In this document: positions 1-7,650 of the stretch, in pieces
How positions within the stretch are numbered: position 1 is the first letter of the stretch
Layout of the letters: each line of letters begins with the position of its first letter
Assembly (NCBI GenBank): GCA_016926235.1
Contig: JAFGOZ010000326.1
Span: 1 to 16,588, forward strand
From: Bacteroidales bacterium
Lineage (GTDB): Bacteria; Bacteroidota; Bacteroidia; Bacteroidales; UBA10428
Length of the DNA: 16,588 nucleotides
Reading direction: 5' to 3'
Notes under the pieces: model-generated
Databases searched by the model: none
What the model saw: the letters and a program-made list of their open reading frames with translations, nothing else
Told to the model about the DNA's origin: nothing
Position numbers and translations under genes: made by a program

Positions 1-26
1 ATTTACGAAAATTATGTTTTTCGATG

Positions 27-58
27 CCCTTGAAAATCGAAGATTTTCAAGGGTTTTA
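27..58 (+). terminator. Rho-independent terminator of an upstream off-window gene
   Basis: A perfect 12-bp inverted repeat (27-38 pairing with 42-53) closes a GAA triloop and is followed directly by TTTTATT. The lower stem is CCC/GGG and the upper stem is AT-rich. The T-tract lies only on the plus-strand side, so it ends a plus-strand transcript entering from the left. It therefore separates that transcript from the RhuM gene, which starts about 30 bases later and needs its own promoter within roughly 54-85. Confidence 0.8.
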
Positions 59-85
59 TTAACAATTTAAACTTGTCAAAGTAGA

Positions 86-1105
86 ATGAGTAACTCAGAA
101 ATATTACTATACCAAACCGAAGATGGAGAAACAAAAATTGATGTTCGTTTGGATGAAGAAACTGTATGGCTTTCTCAGGCACAAATGAGTGTACTTTTTC
201 AAAAAGAACGTTCGGTAATAACAAAGCATATTAAAAACATTTTTGAAGAAGGAGAACTGGATGAAGAATTGGTATGTGCATTTTTTGCACACACCACTCA
301 ACATGGTGCTGTTAAAGGGAAAACACAAATTAAGAATATTAAGCTTTATAACCTTGATGTAATTATTTCTGTTGGTTATCGTGTAAAAAGCCATCAAGGC
401 ACAAAATTTCGTCAGTGGGCAACCGCAAGGTTAAAGGAATATATCATTAAGGGATTTACGATGAATGATGATTTACTAAAGCAAGCTGGCGGTGGCAAAT
501 ACTTTGATGAATTGTTGGCTCGTATTAGAGATATTCGTTCTTCAGAAAAAGTGTTTTGGCGAAAGGTGCTTGATATTTATGCAACAAGCATCGATTATGA
601 TCCATCAGTAGAAATGTCTATAATATTTTTTAAAACTGTTCAAAACAAAATGCATTGGGCAGCACATGGACACACAGCAGCAGAAATTATCTATCAACGT
701 GTGGATTCAGGTAAACCAAATCTAGGGCTGAGCAGTTTTAAAGGAATAAATCCTACAAAGGAAGAGATTAAAGTTGCCAAAAACTATCTTTCAAAAGATG
801 AATTGAATATTTTAAACCGGATTGTAACAGCATATCTGGAACTTGCAGAGATTCAGGCTCTCAATCAGGAACCGATGTATATGAAGGATTGGATTGAACA
901 GTTAGATACATTTTTAAAAATGACAAAAAAAGATATTTTAAATCATGCCGGGACGATTAGTCATCAACAAGCTCTGGATAAAGCTCATTCCGAATATGAA
1001 AAATATAAAGAACTAAGAGAAAGTGAGATTTCAGAAGTAGAAAAGCATTTTATAGGGCAACTTAATGAAGCTGAAAAAAAAATAAAAAACAAAAGAAAAA
1101 ATTAA
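86..1105 (+). CDS. RhuM family protein (virulence RhuM-like)
   Basis: 339 aa, the usual length for the RhuM family, named after a gene of the Salmonella SPI-3 island; the biochemical function is not settled. The family signature is clear: an N-terminal block around residues 8-60 (YQTEDGETKIDVRL, then ETVWLSQAQMSVLF and HIKNIFEEGEL) that looks like a helix-turn-helix DNA-binding segment, a middle block at 100-125 (VKSHQGTKFRQWATARLKEY), and a C-terminal helical half from about 225. The last 45 residues are highly charged (many E and K) and probably form a coiled coil. No signal peptide or membrane segment is seen, so it should be cytoplasmic. Relatives are often found on genomic islands, near restriction-modification or toxin-antitoxin genes. 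Here it sits between a strong terminator and a kinase gene with nothing else related in view, which fits insertion as a single-gene cargo. The ATG has only weak purine-rich upstream sequence, normal for Bacteroidota. Confidence 0.88.
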   Translation: MSNSEILLYQTEDGETKIDVRLDEETVWLSQAQMSVLFQKERSVITKHIKNIFEEGELDEELVCAFFAHTTQHGAVKGKTQIKNIKLYNLDVIISVGYRVKSHQGTKFRQWATARLKEYIIKGFTMNDDLLKQAGGGKYFDELLARIRDIRSSEKVFWRKVLDIYATSIDYDPSVEMSIIFFKTVQNKMHWAAHGHTAAEIIYQRVDSGKPNLGLSSFKGINPTKEEIKVAKNYLSKDELNILNRIVTAYLELAEIQALNQEPMYMKDWIEQLDTFLKMTKKDILNHAGTISHQQALDKAHSEYEKYKELRESEISEVEKHFIGQLNEAEKKIKNKRKN

Positions 1106-1110
1106 AAGAT

Positions 1111-1146
1111 ATGCCCGATAAAAAAGTAAGCAACCTGATGAGATGA
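1111..1146 (+). other. Possible 11-codon leader ORF coupled to the histidine kinase
   Basis: An ATG six bases after the RhuM stop opens an 11-codon frame (MPDKKVSNLMR) whose TGA overlaps the kinase ATG as ATGA (1143-1146). This arrangement would allow termination-reinitiation into the kinase gene. The peptide is too short to identify. It could be a chance frame or the remnant of a gene displaced when RhuM arrived. Confidence 0.25.
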
Positions 1147-2450
1147 AGCTTAAAACAAAATACATATTATTTGTTTCCATCATTCATGCAATTTTTATTG
1201 TCATTACCGTTTTGGTATTCAACCAGAATAAGGTAATGTTTATTGTATGTGAAGCTTTGCTGGTGCTATCAATTTTTCTTTTCATTTATTTCTACAAAAC
1301 AATATTTCGTCCTTTTAAATTACTCAATGCCGGGGTGGAATCTATCAGCGATAAAGACTTTAGCATGAAGTTCTTACCTGTTGGACAGCGAGAATTAGAC
1401 AAGCTAATTGAAGTCTTTAATAAAATGATTGAACATCTTCGACTGGAAAGGACTAAGACAACCGAGAAGAACTTTTTTCTTGAAAAATTGATAGAAGCAT
1501 CTCCCGCGGGCATAATCATAATGGATAAAAACGATCATATCCAAACTATAAATCCTGCCGCATTACGTCAGCTAAACCTTCAATCAGAAGAATATGTTTC
1601 AGCAAATATTAATATTCTGCCTGAACCATGGAATAAGGAATTAACCAAACTACATGAATTTGAATCAGCTGTAATTCAATTGAACGGGATCAATCAATAC
1701 AAGTGTTATAAATCCTATTTTATTGATAAAGGGGTTAAGCAATCGTTTTATATTATCGAAGAATTGACCAAGGAGTTGTTAAAAGCAGAAAGACAATCTT
1801 ACGAGAAGGTAATTAGGATGATGTCGCATGAAGTGAATAACAGCGTTGGAGCGGTTAATTCTATTATTGATTCTACGGTTAGTTATTTTAATAATATGAA
1901 AACGGATGAAATAAATGAGTATATCAAAGTTTTACAAATTGCCAGGGAACGAATTATCAATTTAAATCAATTTACTAAGAGGTTTGCCGATATAGTTGAA
2001 ATTCCCCCTCCAAATTTAACAAACTGTGACCTGCAGGAAATTATAGAAAATGTATTGATATATTTTAAAATTGAATTTGATCAAAACAGGATCTCTTACA
2101 AAACAGATTTTCTATCAAATGATTCGGATATATTATTTGATTATCAGCAGCTCGAACTGGTTTTAATCAATATCATAAAAAATGCCATACAGGCAATACA
2201 CAATACAGGCATTATCTCAATAATATATAAAGACGATCCAAAAACCCTTATTATTGAAAATGACGGTGAGCCTATAACTGAAAATATTCAAAAGAAGCTT
2301 TTCAAACCTTTTTTTACAAACAAAAAAACAGGACAGGGTATTGGTTTAACACTCATCCGGGAAATACTTACTAATCATAACTGTGATTTTTTACTACAAA
2401 CAAGGTATGACGGGATAACAGAATTCAGGATCGTTTTTAAAAACCAATAA
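1143..2450 (+). CDS. Membrane-bound PAS sensor histidine kinase (HAMP-PAS-HisKA-HATPase_c)
   Basis: 435 aa. Two membrane helices at about 7-27 and 32-55 are separated by only a few residues (NQNK), so there is practically no periplasmic sensor domain. A HAMP-like linker (56-105) follows, then a PAS domain (about 112-205, with the typical ASPAGIIIMDKNDHIQTINPAA opening split over 119-140), the phosphoacceptor helix with His229 in MMSHEVNNSVGAV, and an ATPase domain with N-box NIIKNAIQAI (343-352), G1 box NDGEP (373-377), F-box LFKPFFTNK and G2 box GQGIGL (397-402). All catalytic motifs are present. The shape resembles NtrY-like kinases, whose partners are usually sigma-54 activators, but no response regulator is encoded in the window. 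Sensing is probably cytoplasmic through PAS or within the membrane. It may be co-transcribed with the RhuM gene 37 bases upstream. It ends nine bases from the stop of the convergent transporter gene. Confidence 0.93.
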   Translation: MKLKTKYILFVSIIHAIFIVITVLVFNQNKVMFIVCEALLVLSIFLFIYFYKTIFRPFKLLNAGVESISDKDFSMKFLPVGQRELDKLIEVFNKMIEHLRLERTKTTEKNFFLEKLIEASPAGIIIMDKNDHIQTINPAALRQLNLQSEEYVSANINILPEPWNKELTKLHEFESAVIQLNGINQYKCYKSYFIDKGVKQSFYIIEELTKELLKAERQSYEKVIRMMSHEVNNSVGAVNSIIDSTVSYFNNMKTDEINEYIKVLQIARERIINLNQFTKRFADIVEIPPPNLTNCDLQEIIENVLIYFKIEFDQNRISYKTDFLSNDSDILFDYQQLELVLINIIKNAIQAIHNTGIISIIYKDDPKTLIIENDGEPITENIQKKLFKPFFTNKKTGQGIGLTLIREILTNHNCDFLLQTRYDGITEFRIVFKNQ

Positions 2451-2459
2451 AAACTTACT

Positions 2460-3401
2460 TTACTCACATTCACCAATATTTTTCCGGCTCAATCCAAATT
2501 TTTCCGTATTATCTTTATCTCCAAAAGGTTCTGCATGAACAATGATTTCATACACATTTTCAACTTTTTCCCTGATACTTCTTTCTACAGCATGGGCAAT
2601 TTCGTGCGCTTCATCTAAGGTAATGGAGCCATCTACTTCTATATCCAGAAGGATTTCGTACATACCTCCCATTTCTCTGGATCGTATACGGTGCGGATTT
2701 TTTACCCCTTCAACCATTTCTGCAGCTTCAATAATAATTTTGTATACGGATGGGTCATTAATACCATCCATAAGCTCAGTGTTGGTTTCCATAAAAATGT
2801 CGAAACCTACCTTCATTATCCATATGCTTACAGCAAGAGCGGCAGCAGAATCGATCACAGGCAGTTTTAATACAAATGTAAATATCAGGCCGAGGAGTAC
2901 TGTTACAGATATAACAACATCATTGCGCATATTCTTGGCATTTGCAATAAGCATGGCACTATTTGCTTTTTTCCCAACTTTAAATTGGTAAAGGCTAAGC
3001 AATAATTTTCCAATAATGGAAACAATGGTTATATAAATAGCCAGTTGGCCCGGCATTTCTCTTACTTCTTTTAAAATAAGGCGTTTTGTTGTAGAAATAA
3101 ACAATTGTGCACCAGCAAAAAAAATTAAAAATGCAAGAACCTTTGAAGCAATAGTATCCGCTTTTTCGTAGCCATAGGCATATTTAGCATTTGGGGGACG
3201 AGATACAATTTTTGCTGTAATAAGCGTTATCAATGAAGTTACAATATCACTGGCGGAATCCAATCCATCTCCCAAAACGGCCAAACTACCGGAAATAAAA
3301 CCTACTATGATTTTTAATGCTGAAAGTAAAGCATTCCCAAATACACTAATCCATGAGGCTTTTACAATATCTTTTTTTCTGTCCATACTTAATGAAAACA
3401 T
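2460..3401 (-). CDS. Cation diffusion facilitator (CDF) family divalent metal efflux protein
   Basis: 313 aa, normal CDF length. Six membrane helices span roughly residues 14-205, followed by the cytoplasmic dimerisation domain (about 210-290) with its characteristic ending NVYEIIVHAEP. CDF proteins export divalent metals such as Zn, Fe, Mn or Co in exchange for protons at the inner membrane. The transmembrane metal site can be read: helix 2 has GDGLDSASD with D48 and D52 (also D45), while helix 5 has NAKNMRND, giving N157 and D161 where zinc transporters carry HxxxD. Losing that histidine argues against a classical zinc exporter and suggests a Mn- or Fe-type substrate (inference). The cytosolic domain keeps His237 and His270. 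It starts at ATG 3401; an internal ATG at residue 6 is possible. It is divergent from the alkaline phosphatase gene, with 161 bases between the starts, and converges with the kinase gene. Confidence 0.93.
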   Translation of the reverse strand: MFSLSMDRKKDIVKASWISVFGNALLSALKIIVGFISGSLAVLGDGLDSASDIVTSLITLITAKIVSRPPNAKYAYGYEKADTIASKVLAFLIFFAGAQLFISTTKRLILKEVREMPGQLAIYITIVSIIGKLLLSLYQFKVGKKANSAMLIANAKNMRNDVVISVTVLLGLIFTFVLKLPVIDSAAALAVSIWIMKVGFDIFMETNTELMDGINDPSVYKIIIEAAEMVEGVKNPHRIRSREMGGMYEILLDIEVDGSITLDEAHEIAHAVERSIREKVENVYEIIVHAEPFGDKDNTEKFGLSRKNIGECE

Positions 3402-3533
3402 ATACTATCTGAACACAATAAAAAGTTTGTAGTACATAGTTAATGGTTAATTGTTTGTATTGTAAATGTAAAAAGTCAGAAGGTTTTTAGCAAACATTCA
3501 CTTGTTTTTAATGTTATTTATATATAGAAATTG

Positions 3534-3541
3534 TAGGTTTG
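3534..3541 (+). promoter_or_regulatory. Candidate Bacteroidota -7 promoter element for the alkaline phosphatase gene
   Basis: TAGGTTTG matches the Bacteroidota -7 consensus TAnnTTTG exactly and lies 21 bases before the alkaline phosphatase ATG, implying a short untranslated leader. No good -33 TTTG was found at the expected 19-21 base spacing, so the call rests on one element. The same 161-bp region must hold the transporter promoter on the opposite strand, for which I see no clear match. Confidence 0.4.
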
Positions 3542-3562
3542 CATATACTTTAAAACATATTT

Positions 3563-5047
3563 ATGAGAAAGTCATTCATTTTATTTGTTGTAATAACTTT
3601 ATTCTTCATTTCATGTAAAACACATATAGTAAGAGAAAAGCCTATCCCAAAGAATATTATTTTGTTAATTGGTGATGGTATGGGTTATAACCAGGTTGCT
3701 GCCACAAAGTATTTTCATGCCATCGATACGCCTGTATTTGACAAGTTTCCTTTAATGTTTTGGATGAGCACTTATCCGGCATCTACCTATAGTATTGAGG
3801 ATACAAATTCAATGAAATATGACCAGCAATTAGGTTATGATACATACAAAGCATGGCACCAAAAAGGATATTTGACAACCGGTTATACCGGATCAGCACC
3901 AGCTGCTACAGCGATGGCATCAGGTATTAAATCAGCAAAAAAGGCTATTGGATTGGATATGAAAGGGAATCCGGTGTTTTTAATTACTGAAAGAGCTGCT
4001 GAACTGGGAAAATCAGCAGGAGTTGTTACCACGGTGCAATTTTCACATGCCACGCCTGGCGGCTTTGCAGCTCATAATGTAAGCAGGGATAATTATGATG
4101 AGATAGCACGTGATATGATATTACATTCAAAATTATCTGTGATTATGGGTTGCGGTCATCCTTTTTACAATGCAAATTCAGAAGATGCAGAAAATGCTTA
4201 TACTTATAAATTTGTGGGAGGTCAAAATATTTGGGAGGGACTTTTGAATGGAGATACTCTTTTTAATTCATATAGTTTAAGCGGAGATAGCATTGTACAG
4301 GATATTGATGCTGACGGTATAGCTGATGGCTGGACCTTGATAACTGACAGCATTGACTTTGTAAATCTTAAAAATCTTGTAAATCCTCCAAAACGGGTAA
4401 TAGGAATTGCCGAAAATATTACCACCTTGCAGCAAAAAAGAGGTGGAGAGTGTACAGATAAAGTGTATGAACCATCTGTTCCAAAAGAAATTTTAAGCAT
4501 GGATGCAAACGCTTTTCCATTTAATAGAAATGTTCCCAGGTTATATCAGATGTCCCTGGCAGCCTTAAATGTACTAAACCAGAATAATAAAGGATTTTTC
4601 CTTATGATTGAAGGCGGGGCTATTGACAAAGCGGGCCATGATCTATCATATGGAAGAATGATAGAAGAAACCTATGACTTTTATCTGGCTGTTGACTCGG
4701 TTGTCGCCTGGGTTCAAAAAAACAGCAGTTGGGAAGAAACAATCGTTATTGTTACGGGTGACCATGAAACAGGATATCTTGCAGGGCCAAATTATCCCGA
4801 AGATGACCTTCTGTGGGAATCAGACACAATGATTAATACATATCCTTTGGTTGATAAAGGAAAAGGAGTAATGCCTGGTGGTAAACTAATGTATAACAAT
4901 CATACTAATCAGTTAATACCAATCTATATCTGGGGCAAAGGCGATGAATTATTTCTTCAATACGCAACAAATGAAGATTTAGTTTGGGGACCATACATCG
5001 ACAATACAGATCTGGGGAAAGCTATGTTTGATATGTGGAGAAAGTAG
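3563..5047 (+). CDS. Alkaline phosphatase (PhoA superfamily), lipoprotein
   Basis: 494 aa. The N-terminus MRKSFILFVVITLFFISC is a lipoprotein signal with the lipidated Cys at 18, placing the enzyme on the envelope. It hydrolyses phosphomonoesters. The catalytic set aligns with E. coli PhoA: D38 in LLIGDGMG (D51), nucleophile S111 in TGSAPAAT (S102), H162/T164 in SHATPG (D153/T155), E350, D355, K356 and H359 in EGGAIDKAGH (E322, D327, K328, H331), D400/H401 in TGDHETG (D369/H370), and H447 in NNHTNQ (H412). Two positions differ: D101 is Gly110 and D153 is His162, the latter common outside enterobacteria. An insertion around 235-262 contains DIDADGIAD, a calcium-loop-like pattern (D247, D249, D251, D255). 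An ATG with a -7 element just upstream supports the start. It converges with the minus-strand operon and is not part of it. A phosphate-scavenging role is inferred from the family; no Pho-type regulator is visible. Confidence 0.95.
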   Translation: MRKSFILFVVITLFFISCKTHIVREKPIPKNIILLIGDGMGYNQVAATKYFHAIDTPVFDKFPLMFWMSTYPASTYSIEDTNSMKYDQQLGYDTYKAWHQKGYLTTGYTGSAPAATAMASGIKSAKKAIGLDMKGNPVFLITERAAELGKSAGVVTTVQFSHATPGGFAAHNVSRDNYDEIARDMILHSKLSVIMGCGHPFYNANSEDAENAYTYKFVGGQNIWEGLLNGDTLFNSYSLSGDSIVQDIDADGIADGWTLITDSIDFVNLKNLVNPPKRVIGIAENITTLQQKRGGECTDKVYEPSVPKEILSMDANAFPFNRNVPRLYQMSLAALNVLNQNNKGFFLMIEGGAIDKAGHDLSYGRMIEETYDFYLAVDSVVAWVQKNSSWEETIVIVTGDHETGYLAGPNYPEDDLLWESDTMINTYPLVDKGKGVMPGGKLMYNNHTNQLIPIYIWGKGDELFLQYATNEDLVWGPYIDNTDLGKAMFDMWRK

Positions 5048-5111
5048 GTTGTAGAAATTTCAGGGTAAGAATGGTTATTCGTCAACAATCCCCCGTCCCG
5101 CATCAGGTAAC

Positions 5112-5783
5112 TTAAAATTCATAGCTGAAGCGGGTTACAAAAATATGATTGTTAACAGACTTATTCCTTTCTCTTGATAAGTCGAAGTAGTAGGCAATAT
5201 TTAGATCTGCATTACTGGAAAGTCTTATGCCGGTACCAGCCTGAAACCTGTTTTTATAAATATACGGGTTCTCTTCCGGATATACAGAAATATAAAACTC
5301 ATAACCAAGCGAAGGTGTTAGTGGTGATTTATATAAGTTACGTGATACCTCAAGCTTATTACGGTTTATATGTTCAAAGGTATTATAATCTTCATTGATA
5401 CTCTTTGTAACTTGATACCTGGTTCGAAAGCTTAGTTTTGTACGATCTATTGAATATGTGAATGTCAAATCCGTAAAATGCATATTTACGTATTTGTAGT
5501 ATTCCCCATCATTTTCAATAATATACCTGTAAAATTGTGCAATCGAAATCCAATCGGTTACCTTGTATTTTATTCCACCCTGAAAGAAACTTTCCTTAAA
5601 AGAGGATAAAGTATTTTTAAAACGGATTTCCTCTTCCAGATAAAATGAAAAATTAGAAATATCTTTCTTAAGAGATAGCCCATTCCATGAATATACATCG
5701 TTTTTTACCTGGCCATGGGCAATGCTGAAAGAAAGAAGTAAAAACAGAAATAAGAAATATGTAAACTTAATTCTGATAATCAT
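5112..5783 (-). CDS. Outer-membrane beta-barrel protein, DUF2490-like
   Basis: About 223 aa from the chosen ATG. The frame extends upstream to a TTG at 5825, but the ATG at 5783 gives a clean signal peptide (MIIRIKFTYFLFLFLLLSF, cleavage near AHG-Q) and the short overlap typical of this operon. The mature protein alternates hydrophobic and polar residues in about ten strands with aromatic girdles (for example FSFYLEEEIRF and WISIAQFYRYI), is rich in Tyr, Phe, Arg and Asn, and ends in Phe (TRFSYEF), the classical C-terminal signal for barrel insertion. It resembles DUF2490 proteins, small outer-membrane barrels of unknown function, though I cannot confirm the family without a profile search. 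It is the last gene of the minus-strand operon and overlaps the DUF4956 gene by 17 bases, so translation is probably coupled. The context suggests an outer-membrane conduit or anchor for the polyphosphate/CotH system (inference). Confidence 0.85.
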   Translation of the reverse strand: MIIRIKFTYFLFLFLLLSFSIAHGQVKNDVYSWNGLSLKKDISNFSFYLEEEIRFKNTLSSFKESFFQGGIKYKVTDWISIAQFYRYIIENDGEYYKYVNMHFTDLTFTYSIDRTKLSFRTRYQVTKSINEDYNTFEHINRNKLEVSRNLYKSPLTPSLGYEFYISVYPEENPYIYKNRFQAGTGIRLSSNADLNIAYYFDLSRERNKSVNNHIFVTRFSYEF

Positions 5784-6462
5784 CACTATAATTTTCGAAT
5801 TCATTCTCATTAGCAGAAGTAACAATATTATCTTTTTCGAAATAGTAAATTTTTACTTTAGCCGTATCTCTTAAAAAGTCAATATTACCTACTTCAACAC
5901 GGTTAATGATAAGACCGGTACGTACTTCCAGGTCCTTCTTAAGCATATCATAGTTACCTGGTTTTATCAAATCGATTTTTTCGTATACAATTGTTTTACA
6001 TGCTTCGTGTTTAACCAGCCATACTTTTTCCAGAATAAAGGCAACGAAGATAAGAACAAGGTTAGTGAAACCTAGTTCAGCATAACTGATTTTCTTATTT
6101 GCCAAGGCATTAATTACGGAAATACCTATTATCAGGAATAGGTATGTCATTTCCTTTATCGGGATTGGATTGGTTCTATAACGTATTATTCCAAATACTG
6201 CAAATAGTCCAAGTGCAAATCCCAGTTGAAGTTTAACATTTTCAAGCAGGAAGCATAGCAGGAAGATGGTTGTTCCAATTATTATATAAGTGGTTAAATA
6301 ATCTTTTCTTCTTGCATGAGGATAATATAAGCCACGAACGATTATTACGGTTACTATTAAATCCATTGTAAACCGGATAACTAATTCTAAGAAATCATCG
6401 ATCTTAACCAGGTCAATTCCAAATAATTGGATATTAAGCAGTATGTTTTGTATTGCTTCCAT
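5767..6462 (-). CDS. DUF4956 domain integral membrane protein
   Basis: 231 aa from the ATG at 6462; two more codons lead to a GTG at 6468, but the ATG is preferred. Five hydrophobic helices are visible at about 29-46, 57-75, 80-94, 105-121 and 131-148. The family hallmark RYRTNPIPIKEMTYLF follows helix 3 and is almost perfectly conserved. A soluble domain of about 55 residues (155-211) follows, and an acidic, Asn-rich tail ends the protein. The biochemical function of DUF4956 is unknown. It is commonly encoded next to VTC-domain polyphosphate polymerases, as here, where its start overlaps the VTC gene end by 29 bases. This makes a membrane partner, regulator or polymer translocator the natural hypothesis (inference). 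Its own 3' end overlaps the beta-barrel gene by 17 bases, so the three proteins are probably made in fixed proportion. Confidence 0.92.
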   Translation of the reverse strand: MEAIQNILLNIQLFGIDLVKIDDFLELVIRFTMDLIVTVIIVRGLYYPHARRKDYLTTYIIIGTTIFLLCFLLENVKLQLGFALGLFAVFGIIRYRTNPIPIKEMTYLFLIIGISVINALANKKISYAELGFTNLVLIFVAFILEKVWLVKHEACKTIVYEKIDLIKPGNYDMLKKDLEVRTGLIINRVEVGNIDFLRDTAKVKIYYFEKDNIVTSANENEFENYSDDYQN

Positions 6463-7216
6463 ATTCACGTTTTATTTTTTCAAGTTTTAATACTTTCGAT
6501 TTAATATTATTTGTTTTATAATGCTTTTTCAATAGTCCTATACCTACACAGTATTTACTCATTCCTTCAGGATAGATACGAAGGGACTTTAAATAGCGAA
6601 TAAAATTTGATTTATGACCATTTCCTTCACTTTTCACTTCAGCGATGCCAATATAGGGCAGATCAACATTTTCATTTGAATTGGAACAAGTAAAGCTTAA
6701 GTTTAGATCCAGGGTTATACGTTCTTTATGTTCATAACTGACTATAGTAATTCTGTCAAAATTTGTAATTAATGCAGGTTTAAGATTATTTGCATCTATA
6801 AGTGCATTTTCTTCCAGAAATTTCTTTCCTGCTTCATCAAATTGGTTAGAATACTGGTATTGTATACGTTTTTTTAGTGTTTTTTCCTTATTGTTTTTTT
6901 TCTTTATTTCCAAAAAAGCATCATTAGTGTCCATGTATTCCCTGTATCTGATTTTGTACCTGTTTAGTTTTCCTGTTTGGTGTATAGCATATAATTTGTG
7001 ATCATCGGTATCAAAATAGGTACTCCTGTATTGAAATAAAACTTTATCGTTAATGGTTAATACACTATAAGTGTTATCAAGATTCTTCAATACTTCAATC
7101 ATTTTTTGGGCAGGGAATACGAACTTTGTATCCGTGCGGTTCATAAACCGCAACTGGTCAATTTCATCAAGGGCAACCTTTGGCAGGTTATTTAGTATTT
7201 TTTCAATTTCAGTCAT
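6434..7216 (-). CDS. VTC domain-containing polyphosphate polymerase
   Basis: 260 aa, a stand-alone catalytic VTC tunnel domain without the SPX domain of the yeast Vtc proteins. VTC polymerases transfer the gamma phosphate of ATP onto a growing polyphosphate chain inside a basic tunnel. The tunnel residues are readable: MNRTDTKF (R27, K31), FQYRSTYFDT (R64, D69), LNRYKIRYREY (K88, R90, R92), FLEIKKK (E103, K105), NFDRITIV (R155), GIAEVKS (metal-ligand E193, K195) and MSKYCVG (K221, Y222). These correspond in order to the Lys/Arg/Glu set of yeast Vtc4, so the enzyme looks intact. The last 30 residues form a Lys-rich helix outside the domain. No signal peptide is present, so the active site should be cytoplasmic, with DUF4956 as the likely membrane partner. 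It starts 15 bases after the upstream gene stops and overlaps the next gene by 29 bases. Confidence 0.93.
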   Translation of the reverse strand: MTEIEKILNNLPKVALDEIDQLRFMNRTDTKFVFPAQKMIEVLKNLDNTYSVLTINDKVLFQYRSTYFDTDDHKLYAIHQTGKLNRYKIRYREYMDTNDAFLEIKKKNNKEKTLKKRIQYQYSNQFDEAGKKFLEENALIDANNLKPALITNFDRITIVSYEHKERITLDLNLSFTCSNSNENVDLPYIGIAEVKSEGNGHKSNFIRYLKSLRIYPEGMSKYCVGIGLLKKHYKTNNIKSKVLKLEKIKREYGSNTKHTA

Positions 7217-7231
7217 TCAGAAAAAGGTTCT

Positions 7232-7648
7232 TTATTGATAGTATTCGTAAACGTATTTCCTTACTTTTAGTTTACGTCCTGCGGCATCATATGTAATCTT
7301 TTCAGTTTTTAAACCTTTACTATTGTATTTATATTCAATAGTCTTTTCAACTTTATCGCTAGTATCAAGATGTATTTCTTTGGTTATATTGTTTTGAGCA
7401 TTGTATTCATACTTTTCATGCTGTTTTATTTTACCTTTACTATCATACTCGATTAGTTCTGCGAGGTTGCCTTTTGCATCGTATTTTTCAATATGTTCAA
7501 TGGTTTCTTTGCCATTACTGTTTTCAAAATCAAGTTCTGATACCGTTTGCGATTTTATTTTGTTGTTAATTACTTCTGTCCGGCTTTGTCCCAGGCATAT
7601 AAAAGTCGGCATTGCCAACATTCCCAGAAATAAAATAATTGTTTTCAT
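7232..7648 (-). CDS. Small exported protein with YD/RHS-like repeats
   Basis: 138 aa. The N-terminus MKTIILFLGMLAMPTFICLG is a signal peptide, probably cleaved before Gln21; the Cys at 18 could alternatively belong to an imperfect lipobox. From about residue 50 to the end it is a run of short beta-hairpin units of the type YDAKGNLAELIEYDSKGKIK, about 18-25 residues each, repeated four times (YDAKGN, YDSKGK, YNSKGL, YDAAGR). These resemble YD/RHS or MORN-like repeats and probably stack into a small beta-sheet. I do not recognise a named family. It begins two bases after the stop of the lipoprotein gene and ends 15 bases before the VTC gene, so it belongs to the operon. An envelope scaffold or binding role is plausible; nothing in the sequence indicates catalysis. 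Confidence 0.8.
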   Translation of the reverse strand: MKTIILFLGMLAMPTFICLGQSRTEVINNKIKSQTVSELDFENSNGKETIEHIEKYDAKGNLAELIEYDSKGKIKQHEKYEYNAQNNITKEIHLDTSDKVEKTIEYKYNSKGLKTEKITYDAAGRKLKVRKYVYEYYQ

Positions 7649-7650
7649 GT

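Noticed and set aside
1503..1510. CCCGCGGG palindrome
   Set aside because: It lies inside the kinase PAS-domain coding sequence, and an 8-bp palindrome there needs no separate explanation.
2542..2991. 149-codon plus-strand open frame
   Set aside because: It lies wholly opposite the transporter gene, whose motifs and topology are clear; its Ser/Ile/Thr-rich translation is the antisense shadow of membrane helices.
4222..4500. 92-codon minus-strand open frame
   Set aside because: It is antisense inside the alkaline phosphatase gene, which is intact with all catalytic residues.
5784..5825. TTG-initiated N-terminal extension of the beta-barrel protein
   Set aside because: It would deepen the overlap with DUF4956 and spoil the signal peptide; the ATG at 5783 is preferred.
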